Below, one piece after another: positions 35,213 through 47,208 of a DNA stretch of 64,000 nucleotides. Source of the stretch: Kalaharituber pfeilii. Lineage: Eukaryota; Ascomycota; Pezizomycetes; Pezizales; Pezizaceae. Under the pieces are notes generated by a model. The model ran no database searches, had not been told where the DNA came from, and saw only the letters and a list, made by a program, of their open reading frames with translations. A program made the position numbers and the translations under genes. Positions within the stretch are counted from its first letter, which is position 1. Every line of letters starts with the position of its first letter. The stretch spans positions 620,001 to 684,000 of the forward strand of contig WHUZ01000014.1 in assembly GCA_015179045.1 (NCBI GenBank), in the 5' to 3' direction.

Positions 35213-37330
35213 ATGAGGGCGAGTGCGGGTGCGCGAGTAGCTGCTCTACACCGGGCGATACTGAGGGGCGGGGGAGGAGGAGGAGGAGGAGGAGGAGGAG
35301 GAGGAGGAGGAGCAGCATCAGGAGGAGTTGGAGGAGTTTGTGCCTCTGGTATTCGAAGTGTATGTGGGACCGGACGAATAGGGACAACCGCAGTTGAAGG
35401 CCTTCAAAGTCAAGAACGAGGAGCAGGAAACACATGGTCTCGGTCAGGGTTTTCAGTACGCTTTCTATTACATGATATGTCTCTAGAACCGGCGGAGTTA
35501 ATCATATAACGGGAATACAGATACAGTGTGAGGTGCTGCAAACCGCGGAGACAAATTCTGCTGCTCAAAAAACGGTGCTACGTCTATCCATTCAGCCAAT
35601 GCTCCAATACGACCCAGAAAAGCTGCACCTCAGGTGTCTCGAGAGTTTAAAACGTTCAAATATGAGTCCTCAATGGAAACCGTTAGAGCTCACCGATGTA
35701 TCTCGGAGCCGACTGCTCGAAAGAGACACGGGCAAGTGCGTAGATAGGGTTGACGAGAATATGCCACCAAAACACCCAAATAAAATAATACGAGCCTCTA
35801 GTGTGCCTAGAACTCCTACTTTCTGCCCGCCTGTGTCAGCACCAATGTTTCTGATGCGCTCCTCTCCAGCGCTAGCAAAAGAAGGCCTGCAAATCAATGT
35901 GCCGTTCAGGACGGTATGCACACGCGCACAGAAAGTTTCGAACCAGAAACCAAATTCGAAATGGTGGAAACCCACCAAAGCTGCTACTGGGAATATATTG
36001 CTGGAAAAGCAGCTCATCTCCCAGTCAGCCTGGAGAAACTTCACTACTGATGCCACAGTCCAGCAGAAGAGTACTCCTACCAAAAGGCTATCATTCCAAG
36101 CTTCGGCGTCGTATTCCGCAAAGGGAATGAGGTATTTTGAAAATGCTAATACCTTCAACTTCAATCCCTATCATAGGGTTAAGACTCCAGAGTTTGGGGC
36201 ATCGGAGTCAGAGAGGCGGAAAAGCCGACCGGATTCGGGTCAGGATGCCTTCTTTATTAGCAGGTTAGATGATTCTGGAGGCATTGCTATTGGAGTGGTA
36301 AGCTATCCCTTGATATCACAGGGCAAAAATACTTTGAAATTGACTTTTTGGCGGTTATAGGCAGACGGTGTTGGTGGCTACTCACACTACGGCATCGACT
36401 CAGCTGACTTCTCGCATACGCTATGTGAAAACATGGCATTGGTTGCGCATACACACAACAGTGGCAATCTGCATCCCCGAACGCTCCTATACAACGCCTA
36501 TCAGAACTTGATAGAGTCAAGGCAGGTACGGGGTGGAGCATCCACCGCATGCGTTGGGACTATACGACCGGACGGAGTAATGATGGTAGCAAAGTGAGTA
36601 CTCCCTCCATCGTCGTTCCGAATCCTTTCGTATCTATAAATACTAAAGTTAAAAATTGTGGGTTGCTAGTCTGGGTGACTCTGGCTTTATCATTCTCCGC
36701 CACGGCAAGGTCCAGTTTACGTCCAGTCCGCAAACCCATGCCTTCAACACTCCGTACCAGCTCTCTGTTGTCCCGCCCGAAGTCTTAGACCAATCTCGCA
36801 TGTTCGGAGGCGACTTTTTGTGCGATTTGCCGAAGGACGCACAAGTGACGACACATGCGCTGGAGAATGGGGACGTCGTGATCTTTGCGACTGATGGGGT
36901 CTGGGATAATTTGTTTCCGCAGGACATCCTGCGAATTGTATCCCAGGAGATGGTGAAGGGTAATGGATGGTCTAGTGGACCATATACCTCCTCTACCTCC
37001 GAGCAAACCCCGCCCTCCAGCCCCCTCAACTCCGACTCCGACTCCAGCTACGAGTCTTCCTACTCCTCACCCAAGTCCAAATCATCCATACCCGGTATTT
37101 CACCAACGCCTGACCTCGCACGGGTGACCAGTCCCCTCGATGGCACGGGCCTGCACAGCGTCCTAGCTCGCGCAATAACGTGGCAGGCGAAGAGCGCAAG
37201 CTTAAATAGACGGGTCGATGGGCCGTTTGCGAAGGAGGTGAAGCGGTTGATGCCGGGCGAGCAGTTTTCCGGAGGAAAGAGGGACGATATATGTGTGGTT
37301 TGTTTAGTAGTGGTAGAGGAGGAGAGTTAG
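35213..37330 (+). CDS. PP2C-type phosphatase, PTC7/azr1-like, probably mitochondrial
   Basis: Metal-dependent Ser/Thr phosphatase of the PTC7 subfamily; in yeast Ptc7 acts in mitochondria on coenzyme Q synthesis. Exons 35213..35455, 35527..36297, 36361..36593 and 36670..37330 give 635 residues. The catalytic core is clear: GQDAFFISRLDD, GVADGVGGYSHYGIDSADFS, GASTACVGTI, NLGDSGFIILRHGK, ATDGVWDNLF and KRDDICVVCLVV, with the metal-binding Asp residues present. The N-terminus is Arg/Ala-rich (MRASAGARVAALHRAILR), suiting a mitochondrial import signal, then a run of about 15 Gly coded by a (GGA)n repeat. Residues 80-300 are an unusually long, unrecognised linker. A Ser-rich insert (about 515-550) splits the core. 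The exon 1 join (TCA|GTACGC ... ACAG|TGT) rests on frame and splice signals only. Confidence 0.85.
35272..35311. repeat. (GGA)n repeat coding poly-Gly in the PTC7-like protein
   Basis: About 13 GGA units in the first exon; read in frame they give glycine only. Confidence 0.85.
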
Positions 37331-39298
37331 TCTTTTGCTCTTCCGTAGTTTTTCCTTCTTCGTATTGAGTTGAAAAGGAATATGTCAGAAATACACGTTT
37401 TTTTTTTTTTTGTTTTTTTTTTTGTGATTGCATTGCTGTTTTTGTTTACGTATGTTATTTTATTCTGTATGGTTTGGGTTTCCATACATACTACATACTA
37501 TCTACTACGTAACTATCTTATATTTCTTGAGTGGGAGTCAGATTCTGGGGTACGAGAAACAGCAGTTGAGGGGAATATTTGACAATTAAGAGATACTTAG
37601 AGTAAGAGCTGGGAGAATATAACAGGACGGGAATGGCGTGGCAAGCTAGATTAGCTATTCTGAAGGTCTTTTATACATAGCGTATGTACTTCTGCTGTTG
37701 GATGTGTGTAGATACTACTAGTAACGGTAACCTTTCCTGATAAGTGACCTTTTTTTTTTTGTTGTATTTATTTACTTAAATTTCCCAACCCCGCATTGAA
37801 GAGCTCCCGCAATAACTTGTACTAGTAGTAGGTAAGTACTCAGGTCTTTATGGATAATGGTGGAAGAGACGGTCTATGCAGTTGGTACTCTGGAAGCTCT
37901 CTCTCGAGGTCTCTTATTGTTGGAGATACCACGAGTAGAGAAATGGAGAGCTTCTCAGCTCTTGGCGCCAAGACCACCAGAGCAGCTATTAAAACTGCTC
38001 CGAGTAAGCCTTGTGACAAGAAGGATTAATGTTACTGGAGATGGAATTAGAGCCTTTTAGACCTACCCTGATGAGTAACAACTTACATAATTCCTGTTTT
38101 GGAGCAGAAGCTTGTATGAGTACTATATAAAGGCTACTCGAAATGCAGAGGCTCAGGTAAGTGCAGCTCCGGGGAAGAGCAATGGGCATCGGAGATGAAC
38201 ATGGTTGTACTATTAAGGTGCAATATATAAAGTATACTGAGAAATTTATAGCAAATATGAAAGTATCTCCAGGGACACAGTCTACATAGATCTCTCAATC
38301 TTTTGACTATCATTTGCGTAATATTGCACTAAACTAGCACACTAGCTCAGTCTCATGCGCTAACCAGCTCCGGGACCGGTGCAAAAGTAAGCTAGACCTC
38401 GGAGATGTTTCGTACTGAAGGGTACAGATCCTAATTTTCCTTAAGAGCTAGTCTAGAGTATGGGGCTTGGTACGATAACCCCATCACTTGAATATTAGAA
38501 TGGCCCTTACAAAAAAAAAAAAAACAATCATTGGTGAAAACAAGTGATGTCGATTACTGGATTCTACACCACATAGCTGAGTTGTAGCTAGGGAGAGCAT
38601 CTGCATCCAACCGCCAATGCAGAGCTGTTGGGTAAATCATCACGTGCATATGAATGCTTTCTACATACGGCCAATTGCATCCGTCGAAGAGGCTTATCTT
38701 GTAAACAATCAAAAATCTATTTCCGGTAACCCACACCATCAACTGCAAGCAAAAAAATTGACGTGCAAATTTTTTTTTTTAAAAAAAAAAAAAAAAGAAA
38801 AGATAGAAAATATAGAACATAACGCCATTTCCCACAAATCATAAATTAAAGTCCCCCAAGTTCGAAACGCAGAAAGTAACGAACAAGCATTCCTTCCCTC
38901 GGATCTACATCAAAGTGATCATCATGCTCTTTCTGTTTGTCTACCTGCCGGTCCTTCCTATTCCAGAAATTTCCAAACGTAAGTCTAACCTTCAGGCCGA
39001 CGTAAACCGAAAACAAGTGACAAATGTAAATGCACAATTTATTATGTATGCGTCGAGTCCGCTCAACCACCAAAAGCAGAGACGTGTTAAAAAAAAAAAA
39101 AAAAAAAGATAACAAAATCTCGGGTATCCCTAATCTATGAGTTCAAGCAAGAAAATAGCCGAGTTTTGTACAATTTGGTGCTCCCGGTCAGAAAAAGAAT
39201 ATCTCTATCGCTCCAACTTCTCCTCCTCATCCGTGAATTAAATCATGTCTTTGCAGCGGGTTATTACTATTCCAACAGTGCTCCGACATAATCATCGA
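37331..39298. other. Convergent intergenic region PTC7 / CYS3
   Basis: About 2 kb, with T and A runs (37399-37424, 38510-38525, 38768-38796, 39088-39108) and several in-frame-lacking short ORFs. A degenerate copy of the dispersed word (GGGTACGAGAAACA) lies at 37548-37561. Nothing coding recognised. Confidence 0.55.
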
Positions 39299-40870
39299 TC
39301 ATATCTTCCCAGCTTCGGCAAGAGCAATAGTCTTGTTGACAGCCTGCATCACATCCTCCACAAGGTCCTCTGAATCCTCAATGCCGCAGCTCAGCCGGAC
39401 CAAGTCATCATACACACCTGCAGCCTCTCTTTCAATTTGGGGAATACCCGCATGCGTCATGCTGCTGGGGACCTCGCACAAACTCTCCACACCGCCCAAG
39501 CTCTCTGCAAGCGTGAAGATCTTTGTGAGCTGGCAGAACTTTGCGGCAGCTTTGGCTCCACCCTTAATACGGAAAGAGAGCATGCCGCCGCCCATACCCT
39601 TGCGGTGCTGCTTAAGTGCAACGTAACGTTGACGATGGGAGTTTAGGCCAGGGTAGTTGACGGCAATAACGTTTTCTGAACCCTCTAGAGCTTCAGCAAC
39701 GGCCTGGGCATTTTCTGAAGCGGCTTTCGCCCTCAGGTGGAGTGTCTTCAGACCACGGTGAGCAAGCCAGCAATCGAATGGCGACGGAACGGCACCAATG
39801 GCGTTTTGGAGGAATGTGAGACGGTCATTCAACTCGTCATCGTTGAAAGCAGCCACACCCATGAGTACATCCTGAAGGAGCGCAATTAGCAATATTACTG
39901 GAAGATGTCATAATGTAAATACTTACACTGTGGCCATTGATATACTTTGTTACTGAATGCACAACAATATCGGCTCCATGTTTTAGGGGGTTCTGCACAT
40001 ATGGCGATAAGAAGGTGTTGTCCACCACCACCAAAATACCGTACTCATGAGCTACGTCTGCCACCGCCCGGATATCCACAAGGGACAATGTAGGGTTAGA
40101 TGGGGACTCGATCCAGATCAGCTTCGTAGAAGGCTCAATCAGGCTTCTGATATCCAGCTCAATCGATCCAGAAAAAGTAACTCGAACGCCATGTGCCGTA
40201 GCCACCTTGGTAAAATATCTATGGGTACCTCCGTAAACGTCCGATACGGAGATAACATGCGACCCAACCGCAAGGGATTGGAGGATTGTAGCAGTGGTCG
40301 CTGATCCCGAAGAGAACGCAAGTGCATATCGTGCACATTCCAATGCCGCTACTGCTGTCTCAAAGTTATCTCTGTTGGGGTTGGCACTTCGGGAGTACTC
40401 GTAGATGCCCACAGGGGCTCCCACGGCGGTTTGCGCAAAAGTTGTGGAGAGGGAAATCTGCGGGGAAATTGTGTCAGTGATTTATCGATTACAAATGGTG
40501 CGCCGTGCATAACGTCATTAGACAAGGTAGAGGTTTTTTGGGAGGGGTTGGGTGCAGGAAAAAGCAATGTGATGGTGGGCTCCCGTCACTGAGGTTGAAT
40601 CAGGGGCCCCAGGCACCGATGCAGCGGGGTAGTTGAAAGGAGAAAAAAAAAGAAAGAAAGAAAGAAAGAAAGAAAGAGAAGGACAGCTTCGTGAGCTTGG
40701 AAAGTAAGGAGAAGTAACCAAATCGAGGGCCTCAGTATACTTACAGCAGGGATAACGGCTCCTGTTGTAGGATCATGAGGAGACCCTGCGTGAACAGCAT
40801 TGGTTGCAAACCTTCGGGTTGAAACACCCTCCTCGGCCTGCTGGGTGAATTCGTCTTGGATGATGGTCAT
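39299..40870 (-). CDS. CYS3: Cystathionine gamma-lyase
   Basis: PLP enzyme of transsulfuration that cleaves cystathionine to cysteine, 2-oxobutyrate and ammonia. Exons 40870..40745, 40457..39927 and 39871..39299 give 409 residues (yeast 394). Cys/Met-metabolism family signs: RRFATNAVHAGSPHDPTTGA at the N-terminus, YEYSRSANPNRDNFE, FSSGSATTATILQSL (cofactor phosphate loop), SVSDVYGGTHRYF, ESPSNPTLSLVD, VVVDNTFLSPY (the Asp contacting the pyridine N) and SVTKYINGHSD with the Schiff-base Lys at about residue 213. The C-terminal domain has ESLGGVESLCEVPSSMTHA. Intron 1 is 287 nt and contains a (GAAA)n tract at about 40652-40678. The Glu in the ESLGGVES motif region and overall length favour the gamma-lyase over cystathionine gamma-synthase. 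Confidence 0.93.
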
Positions 40871-42120
40871 TTTGGCTGCTGCCGCCTGCTGGTTAGTAGT
40901 GCTGTGCTGTGCTGATATGGACCAAGTAGAGTGCTCCCAGTGAGACGTTGAGGTGTCTGAGTACTTTGATCCTGGTGCTGAAGGCAGCGTCGTGCTCTTT
41001 TATAGCTGTCGATGGCAAATTGGCCAATGGCCTTCCAGATAGCTAAATAAAGCTTAAATAAACTCCGGTGTCGTTATCAACGGGCTGAATGGTATCAGGC
41101 TTCAAAGAAGGCAGATGAACGGAAGGATAGACGCGCCCTAGTCGGAGTGCCACTGAAGCGGGGAATGCAACGGGGGGGGATGGAGGCAATGAGAGAGGCC
41201 GAGGAGCATGATATGAGGGGGAGGAGAGCTGGTCACGCATTTATATACGAAGCCCTACGAGAGCGATGGCCCGCCCCCATCTAGCTGATAAATACATGAC
41301 AGACTCTTCCTCGGCTTGCACCTGCAACGCATATGCGCATTTCCTCCGCAGCGCAAAAAAAAAAAAAAAAAAAAAGAAAGCGTAAACTAACAGAAACGAA
41401 ATTACGAGCGTGGGGCAGTGATGCCACCTAAGGCGAGGGGCGAGGGGCGACAAGATGCTGCGCTCGCCAGCTCTCGGGCATGCGATGCGGGTACTACACC
41501 CAGACCGCAGAGCAAGGCATGCTGATATGATATGTTATGATATGATATGTGCGGGCCCTTGCATCTGCATGGTGATGGTGCTGCTGCTGCTGCTCCCGCC
41601 GCTCCAAGTCGCTGAGCGCGCTGCATTCGGGCGGGCGACGCAGCGGAGCCTGGCTCGATGGCGCAATTGCACGGGATGCTTGCAAACTGTCCGGACATTG
41701 CACGTGAGCTCCCACCACAAGGCAATTCGGCCCTTATTCCAGCGCTGCGTGCGTGGCTACAGCTACGCAGCTCAGCCTCTGGCGGCACTAGCAGCTTTGC
41801 TCTGCATGTGGACGTTTCCCCGCGGTATGATATGATAGTAACTTTGGATTATGGACAACCTGTCCGAAGATAGAAGAATTCTAGAAAACACAAATCGATG
41901 ATGATGGCTGACAAACTCTGGCACTGCTCACAACGCGCCAAGCTGGTTGCACAAAATTTCGAATTAGAAATACAGTACACTTAGACGGCGCAGCTGCGTG
42001 CAGGGGTGGCAGTGGCCTGCTGGGATGCCGCCGCCCAGTAAGGAAGGAGTTGTTGAATCTCGCTCTACAGCTCGAGACCGTCGAACTACCCAGCCCCATT
42101 CTCGAGTAGCTTCCGAGACC

Positions 42121-42794
42121 GGGCACGAGAACAGACATGGACGCGTATTGTCCAACGTCTATCGCATGCCCATTTATTCCGTCATGATGCGCTTGAACTC
42201 GACCGCCACAAAAGTGAGGAAGGCCTTCCGCTCTTCCTTCCTTATGCGTCATAGGATGTAGAGTCCCTCTGAATTAACTGAAGAAACTCTTTTCAATTGG
42301 TTGTAATGGAACAATTAGGTACCTACCATACAGCTCCTTTGCAACAACAGCATTATGCTATTCCAAAAATAAAACTAGGGGAAATCAGCTGTGGCCTGGT
42401 ACTTAGACAACCCAATCATTTCTGCATTTAACATCATTTCTGCTCTAGTATAGTCCGACTTGACAGCCCCCCGTTCATTCCCTAATTTAGATTAGCATTG
42501 TCACAGGTTATGATTTGTCAGAGGCGAACAATCGTACGCAGAAAAGGGTGGTGACGCAAAGAATGTATTTGGAATCGATTTATTACGTTGGTATACTCGG
42601 CTTCTGTTGTGAATTATTGCACGCTGCATCAGTTCGTGGTTATGATTGATTGGGGCTGCTTTCAGTAGTGGTAACTGTTCACATGATAGAACAGTAAAAT
42701 CCGCAATTGAGTTCAAGTACATGCCGGATGACGGTATAAATTGAGATGGCTATAGGCTGAACTTAAATACAATATACTATGTGTTCTCGTGCCA
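42121..42794. repeat. Inverted pair of the dispersed word, 674 bp apart (possible TIR element)
   Basis: GGGCACGAGAACA at 42121-42133 and TGTTCTCGTGCCA at 42782-42794 face each other like terminal inverted repeats, with one base missing from the right copy. No transposase ORF lies between. Target-site duplication is not evident. A non-autonomous element is possible. Confidence 0.4.
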
Positions 42795-43636
42795 GTGATA
42801 CATGCGAGCACTGCAATCAAGACAAGTATCATATCATAGCTGGAAGCATAATTAATTAAGAACCGAGATAATCGGTACACCCCTGGTTTCACTCCATTTT
42901 CCCCACTTTCCCTTGAACTTTTAACCTTAAACCCATTTAATATACTTCCTTCGCAAATTGTGCGGCCATCCTTGAGGCACTTCCCTGCTGTGCAAACTCG
43001 CTATCGTCCCACCAAACCATGTACCACCACATCCTGTACTTATATACAATTAATATACATGAAGTCATTATCATGTCATGTTCAGCGATATCATTGATTA
43101 TTGCCATGCCAGCCACCCCATTGACTATCATGGCCATCTATCAAGCCATGTGACCTCGATCGCTTTTCAGAGTGAATTTGCGGACCTGAGATAGGGAGTT
43201 GGCTGGAGGACTCGGCAAAGTAGCGAAAATCATAGCCTGTTTGCAGATACCATCTCTTCGGCATGCATGTTTTATATAGCCATCCTCAGTCATCACACCA
43301 TTATGAACGGCAATGGCGATATATAGTACGTCCTATAGGTTGCCTCCTGACTACTTATTCTACTGTCCGCCTCCCTTACTGGACCATTACCGCTGTCCCA
43401 TAATGGCACAATTTCAGGAAGAAATTTACTGGCTTTAAGGGGTAAAGATGGGGCAAGTTAAGCTGCCAACAGTCAGTCAATTTTTCATTCGCGGAAATAA
43501 GTCTGCAAGAGAGAAATACAGTAATGACTATTGATTCACACCTCAGCTGACTTCTTTTTTCTTAGACCTCTGGCTCTTGTACTGCTGCTTTCACGCTAGT
43601 GCTCAGCCTCGATGTAAACAGAGCTACAGATTAGAT

Positions 43637-43646
43637 TACTCGAGTA
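43637..43646. repeat. Palindrome TACTCGAGTA
   Basis: 10-bp core shared with the 12-bp palindromes at 17487, 17618 and 34291. Confidence 0.5.
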
Positions 43647-45484
43647 GCCGCTGCAAGAACTCCAATGCAAAGATGATCGCTGGCACCATCCTGTATGCTA
43701 AGTAGGCTAACTGGAATGAACATGCATGCTTTGTACCCAAGACGCAATGCATCCCTGGAATCACATATGATTCGGGAGCAACAGTGCATGCGCTGCTCCC
43801 TGTTACAATCACAGAAGGTTGTTCCAAGAATGATGCTGACATGTAATTTACTAGTACTCTACATGTTATTGCTTGGTGTTGTTGACTATCGATAAGAGGT
43901 GTCCATACAAAAGAAAATCCAATATTGATTTATGTTTTTTGTGCTAGCTGAGGCATCTTTAACATGTCTTCTTCGCTGATTGGACGTTCACGAGTAGGTT
44001 ACCCGTGCCGCCGTGTTTAAGTTAGCGTATATTCTGCAGCCACCTCCACTGGATACATGCGAGACTGACTCGAATTCCTTGAACTTAAGCTCCTTCAAAT
44101 TGGGTTTGAGATACTGCTGTCTGGCTGGAAACTCACGAGATTCGGCGCATGCTGGGGCCAACTGCCTTAGGAATTTGCAACTAGGTAGAGTACGTTGTGT
44201 CTGTGTTTCAGGCTGAATCCAGCATGAAGCGTCATAACTGGTAGCAGCATCCTTCGTACTTGGTCCTCAACCAGAATACAGCTGGTCTCATCCAAGCCTC
44301 CAAGTAGTAAGTACTACTATAAAAGTATCTATTTTCTCAACGCGGTTTAGCGTTGTAGGCATCAGACTACTCTATCGATATCAGCGGAAGAATTCAAGAA
44401 CATAAAAGTACTTGAGGTGCTACTGCGGTACTAATACTTACAAAGTAAACACCCAGTTTCGAACCAAACAGCGTCTGCTACATCCTTCAACGCTTAGACA
44501 CATGCAAATGCTCTTCCTCCACATGCACACAGCTACAGCTTTCAACAAAGAGGGGAAAAAAGAAAAAAAAAAAAAAAAAAATTACAAATAAAGTAAAAAA
44601 AAATAAAAATAAAAAATAAAAAATAAAAAAAAAAAAAAGTAAAAATAAAAATAAGAATATCATCCTCCATATATCTTGATGGGGTAGGTATGCCGAAAAA
44701 TTTCCTGAAAGCTCTTCCACCTTCAACAGCAATAACCAACCCACTTGCATGAATTTGATATATAGAGAAAGCTGACAAGCATAGACACGTATATTCATAA
44801 TAATGTAGTCAAAAAAATATGTACTCTGTATGAACAACAAGATACGAAATAGAAAAGCAACTCTCCGCATCTGAAAATCCGGTCACAAGCGGGTAAAGTA
44901 ACAGAGCTTGAGCAAATCAAAGTGGTAGCTAGCTAAAATAACTCTCCCCTCTCACCCTTCTTGCTGCCACGCACGCACATACATACACCTTAGGACAAGA
45001 ATAAAAGAATAAAAATGAATAAAGCAACAAAGCAAATACGTATTAGTACTTACCTATGCCGCATGCACAATGCCACGTACCACACAAAACGTAACAATTG
45101 ACAGCAATGAAACAAAGGGAAAGAAAGAAAAAAGCCTATCTGAATGCTGAAAACAAACGAAAACGGAAGAAAAAAGGGCATGCTAACGCCCTACTTGCAG
45201 CAGCAGCTAAGCCCATGCTCCGTCACCATCGTATCGATGTCCTCAATGCCTTCAGAATTGTAAAGCACTCAAGAGGGGAGGGGGGGGGGAATAATGAGTA
45301 ATAATAAATAACCAAGTACGTAAATAATAGACCCCTTAGCCAATCGCCAGGTTCAATTCGAAAACGAAAAAGAAATGAGGCTACTAAAGAAAAAAGAATA
45401 CTGCTAGGAATAGTAACTTATCCTTTCGAATAAAGAAATGTTTAGAACACGAAACAGAATACAAGAAAGGAAATACCGTTTTTC

Positions 45485-45516
<32 letters not shown>

Positions 45517-45675
45517 CTAAGACTCACCACCTTCCATGTAAAAAGCAAGAACTAAAACAGACCGAGACATGAAAAGGGAAGATATGTAGACGAGAAAACA
45601 AAAAAGAAAAGGAAACTCCAGGATATAAGAGTGGAAGGAAAAACAGAGGAGAAGGAGGAGTGGACGGAAAACAGA

Positions 45676-45765
45676 GGAGGAGGAGGAGAAGGAGGAGGAG
45701 GAGAAGGAGGAGGAGGAGAAGGAGGAGGAGGAGGAGGAGGAGGAGGAGGAGGAGGAGGAGGAGGA
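45676..45765. repeat. (GGA)n/(GAGGAGGAGAAG)n purine tract
   Basis: Long GGA-rich tract just downstream of the SPT2 stop. It keeps an open frame of Gly/Glu codons by composition only. Confidence 0.85.
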
Positions 45766-45863
45766 AAAGAGTTATGGTGCCTCTTTGAACCTCAACAATC
45801 TGACATCAAACACAATTCCTGATCCTGAGGTTTAACAATCCAGAACATTCAAAAGGCGGTTTG

Positions 45864-47208
45864 TCATGCACCCCCCTTCCTCACCGCCGCCGCTGCCAGA
45901 GCCTTTTGCCGTTTCTTCTCCGCTTTCAGCTGCTTCTCTAATCTCTCCTGCTCGAGATCTTCTAGTCGCGCCCTCTTCGCACTGAGGGCTTCCTCTTCTA
46001 AAATCTCTAACCCCGCGGCTTCCATATCTGAATCAGAGTCGTACGAGTCCTCCCTGTACACGTACCTTGGCGGTCTGTAATTCGAAATATAAAAAGTTAG
46101 CACAGACCAACGATATTATGTATTTAAGGTAATGAGGGATACTGACGGTCGATTCTTGGGTCGATCATATACACTTGACCGAGCTCTTGAAGATGGATGC
46201 TCCTCCCTGGAAGGTCTCCTTCCAACAGGGCTCCTTTCCCGCTCCCGGATTGGAGCACGAGCTTTCGGATCTAGTGCCACTTCCTTCGATTTCGATGACG
46301 ATGGCACTGCTGCAGATTTGCGATCCAAAACCCCAGCACCCTTCTTCGCCGAACTTGCAGCATCTGCCACAATCTTTTTTGACGGTACTGCTTTATCTGC
46401 AGACTTTGCTCCCGGCTTCTCTCCTCCAGAAGTACCTCCAGGACTTTTGCTAGTCCGCCCATCATTTGCCTTCGCCGCCCTTTCCTCCTGGAATTTCTTC
46501 TGCCACTGCTTCTGAGGCTTTTCTACTGGTGTCTTGGGCTTGTTTACGATGGCTCCTACCGGTGCTTTTTGGATCGTTGTTAAAGTTTTCGCACGAGCCA
46601 ACAATTCGGCATAAGAACCCTTCTTGGGTGGCTTTGCTGGTTCTCCTGGCTTTGTCGCTGTAGTTGTAGAGGTCGCCTTGTTGGCTGAACTTGACAAAGC
46701 TGAAGCTGTTGAATTCGCTGCAGTTTCCTGCACTTTTCTTGGTCGTGAAAAGTCCTCTTCAGCCTTCCTCTTCACTCCAGAATTTGTTTCTACCTTTAAT
46801 GTGGTCGTCCCATTTGTCTTTTGCGCACTAGTAGTTGAAATTGCAGTAGATGATGTTTTGGAGGTGGAGGAAATCGAGATCGCTGAAAGTGGTTTTGTAG
46901 CAGTGGCAGTACCTGTAGGTAGTGTGTTAGTTTTACGTTCGGATCTTCCGGGTGGTGTTCCCGTACTTGTGCTTGCGCGAGCCGCAGAAGTTGTGGAAGA
47001 TCTTGGAAGGGCCCTGTTGGACAATGACGCACTGTCTGCAACCGTTGTTGAGGCTCTACTCTCAATTTTTTTTAAGAAAGACATGTAGCTGGCGGACTGT
47101 GCATGCAAGACAAATGTGAGCAACGCTGTCATGTCATGCCAATCAGGGAGGGGGGGGGAAAAAAAGGAAAGAGATCTTTACCCCAGCATCAGCGTTGTTG
47201 AAAACCAT
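45864..47208 (-). CDS. SPT2: SPT2 chromatin protein
   Basis: Spt2 is an HMG-like histone H3-H4 chaperone that travels with transcription and restores nucleosomes. Exons 47208..47182, 47096..46147 and 46074..45864 give 395 residues. The body is low-complexity Ser/Thr/Ala/Lys-rich with repeated basic patches (GVKRKAEEDFSRPRK, GSYAELLARAKTLT, KPQKQWQKKFQEERAAK). The diagnostic SPT2 domain is at the C-terminus: RYVYREDSYDSDSDMEAAG followed by the helix LEILEEEALSAKRARLEDLE and a Lys-rich end. Intron 2 is GTCAGT...TACAG, 72 nt. Exon 1 codes only MVFNNADAG and was placed by phase and splice signals (GTAAAG...GCACAG); if wrong, translation may start at ATG 47084 (MSFLKKIES). Confidence 0.85.

Larger units (their letters stand above)
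40871..45863. other. Gene-poor intergenic region
   Basis: 5 kb without a credible gene. Contents: CYS3 promoter (40.9-41.3 kb), poly-A at 41356-41376, a GC-rich patch (41.4-41.9 kb) with GATATGATAT clusters (about 41524-41550 and 41826), an inverted pair of the dispersed 13-bp word (42121 and 42782), TACTCGAGTA at 43637, A-rich tracts at 44556-44650 and 45489-45516, and a (GGA)n tract at 45676-45765. Confidence 0.6.

Noticed and set aside
44455..44480. GGTTCGAAAC-like T-arm sequence on the minus strand
   Set aside because: No matching acceptor, D-arm or anticodon arm could be folded around it, so no tRNA call.
45631..45822. Gly/Glu ORF over the GGA tract
   Set aside because: Open only because GGA repeats lack stop codons; it is the 3' flank of SPT2.
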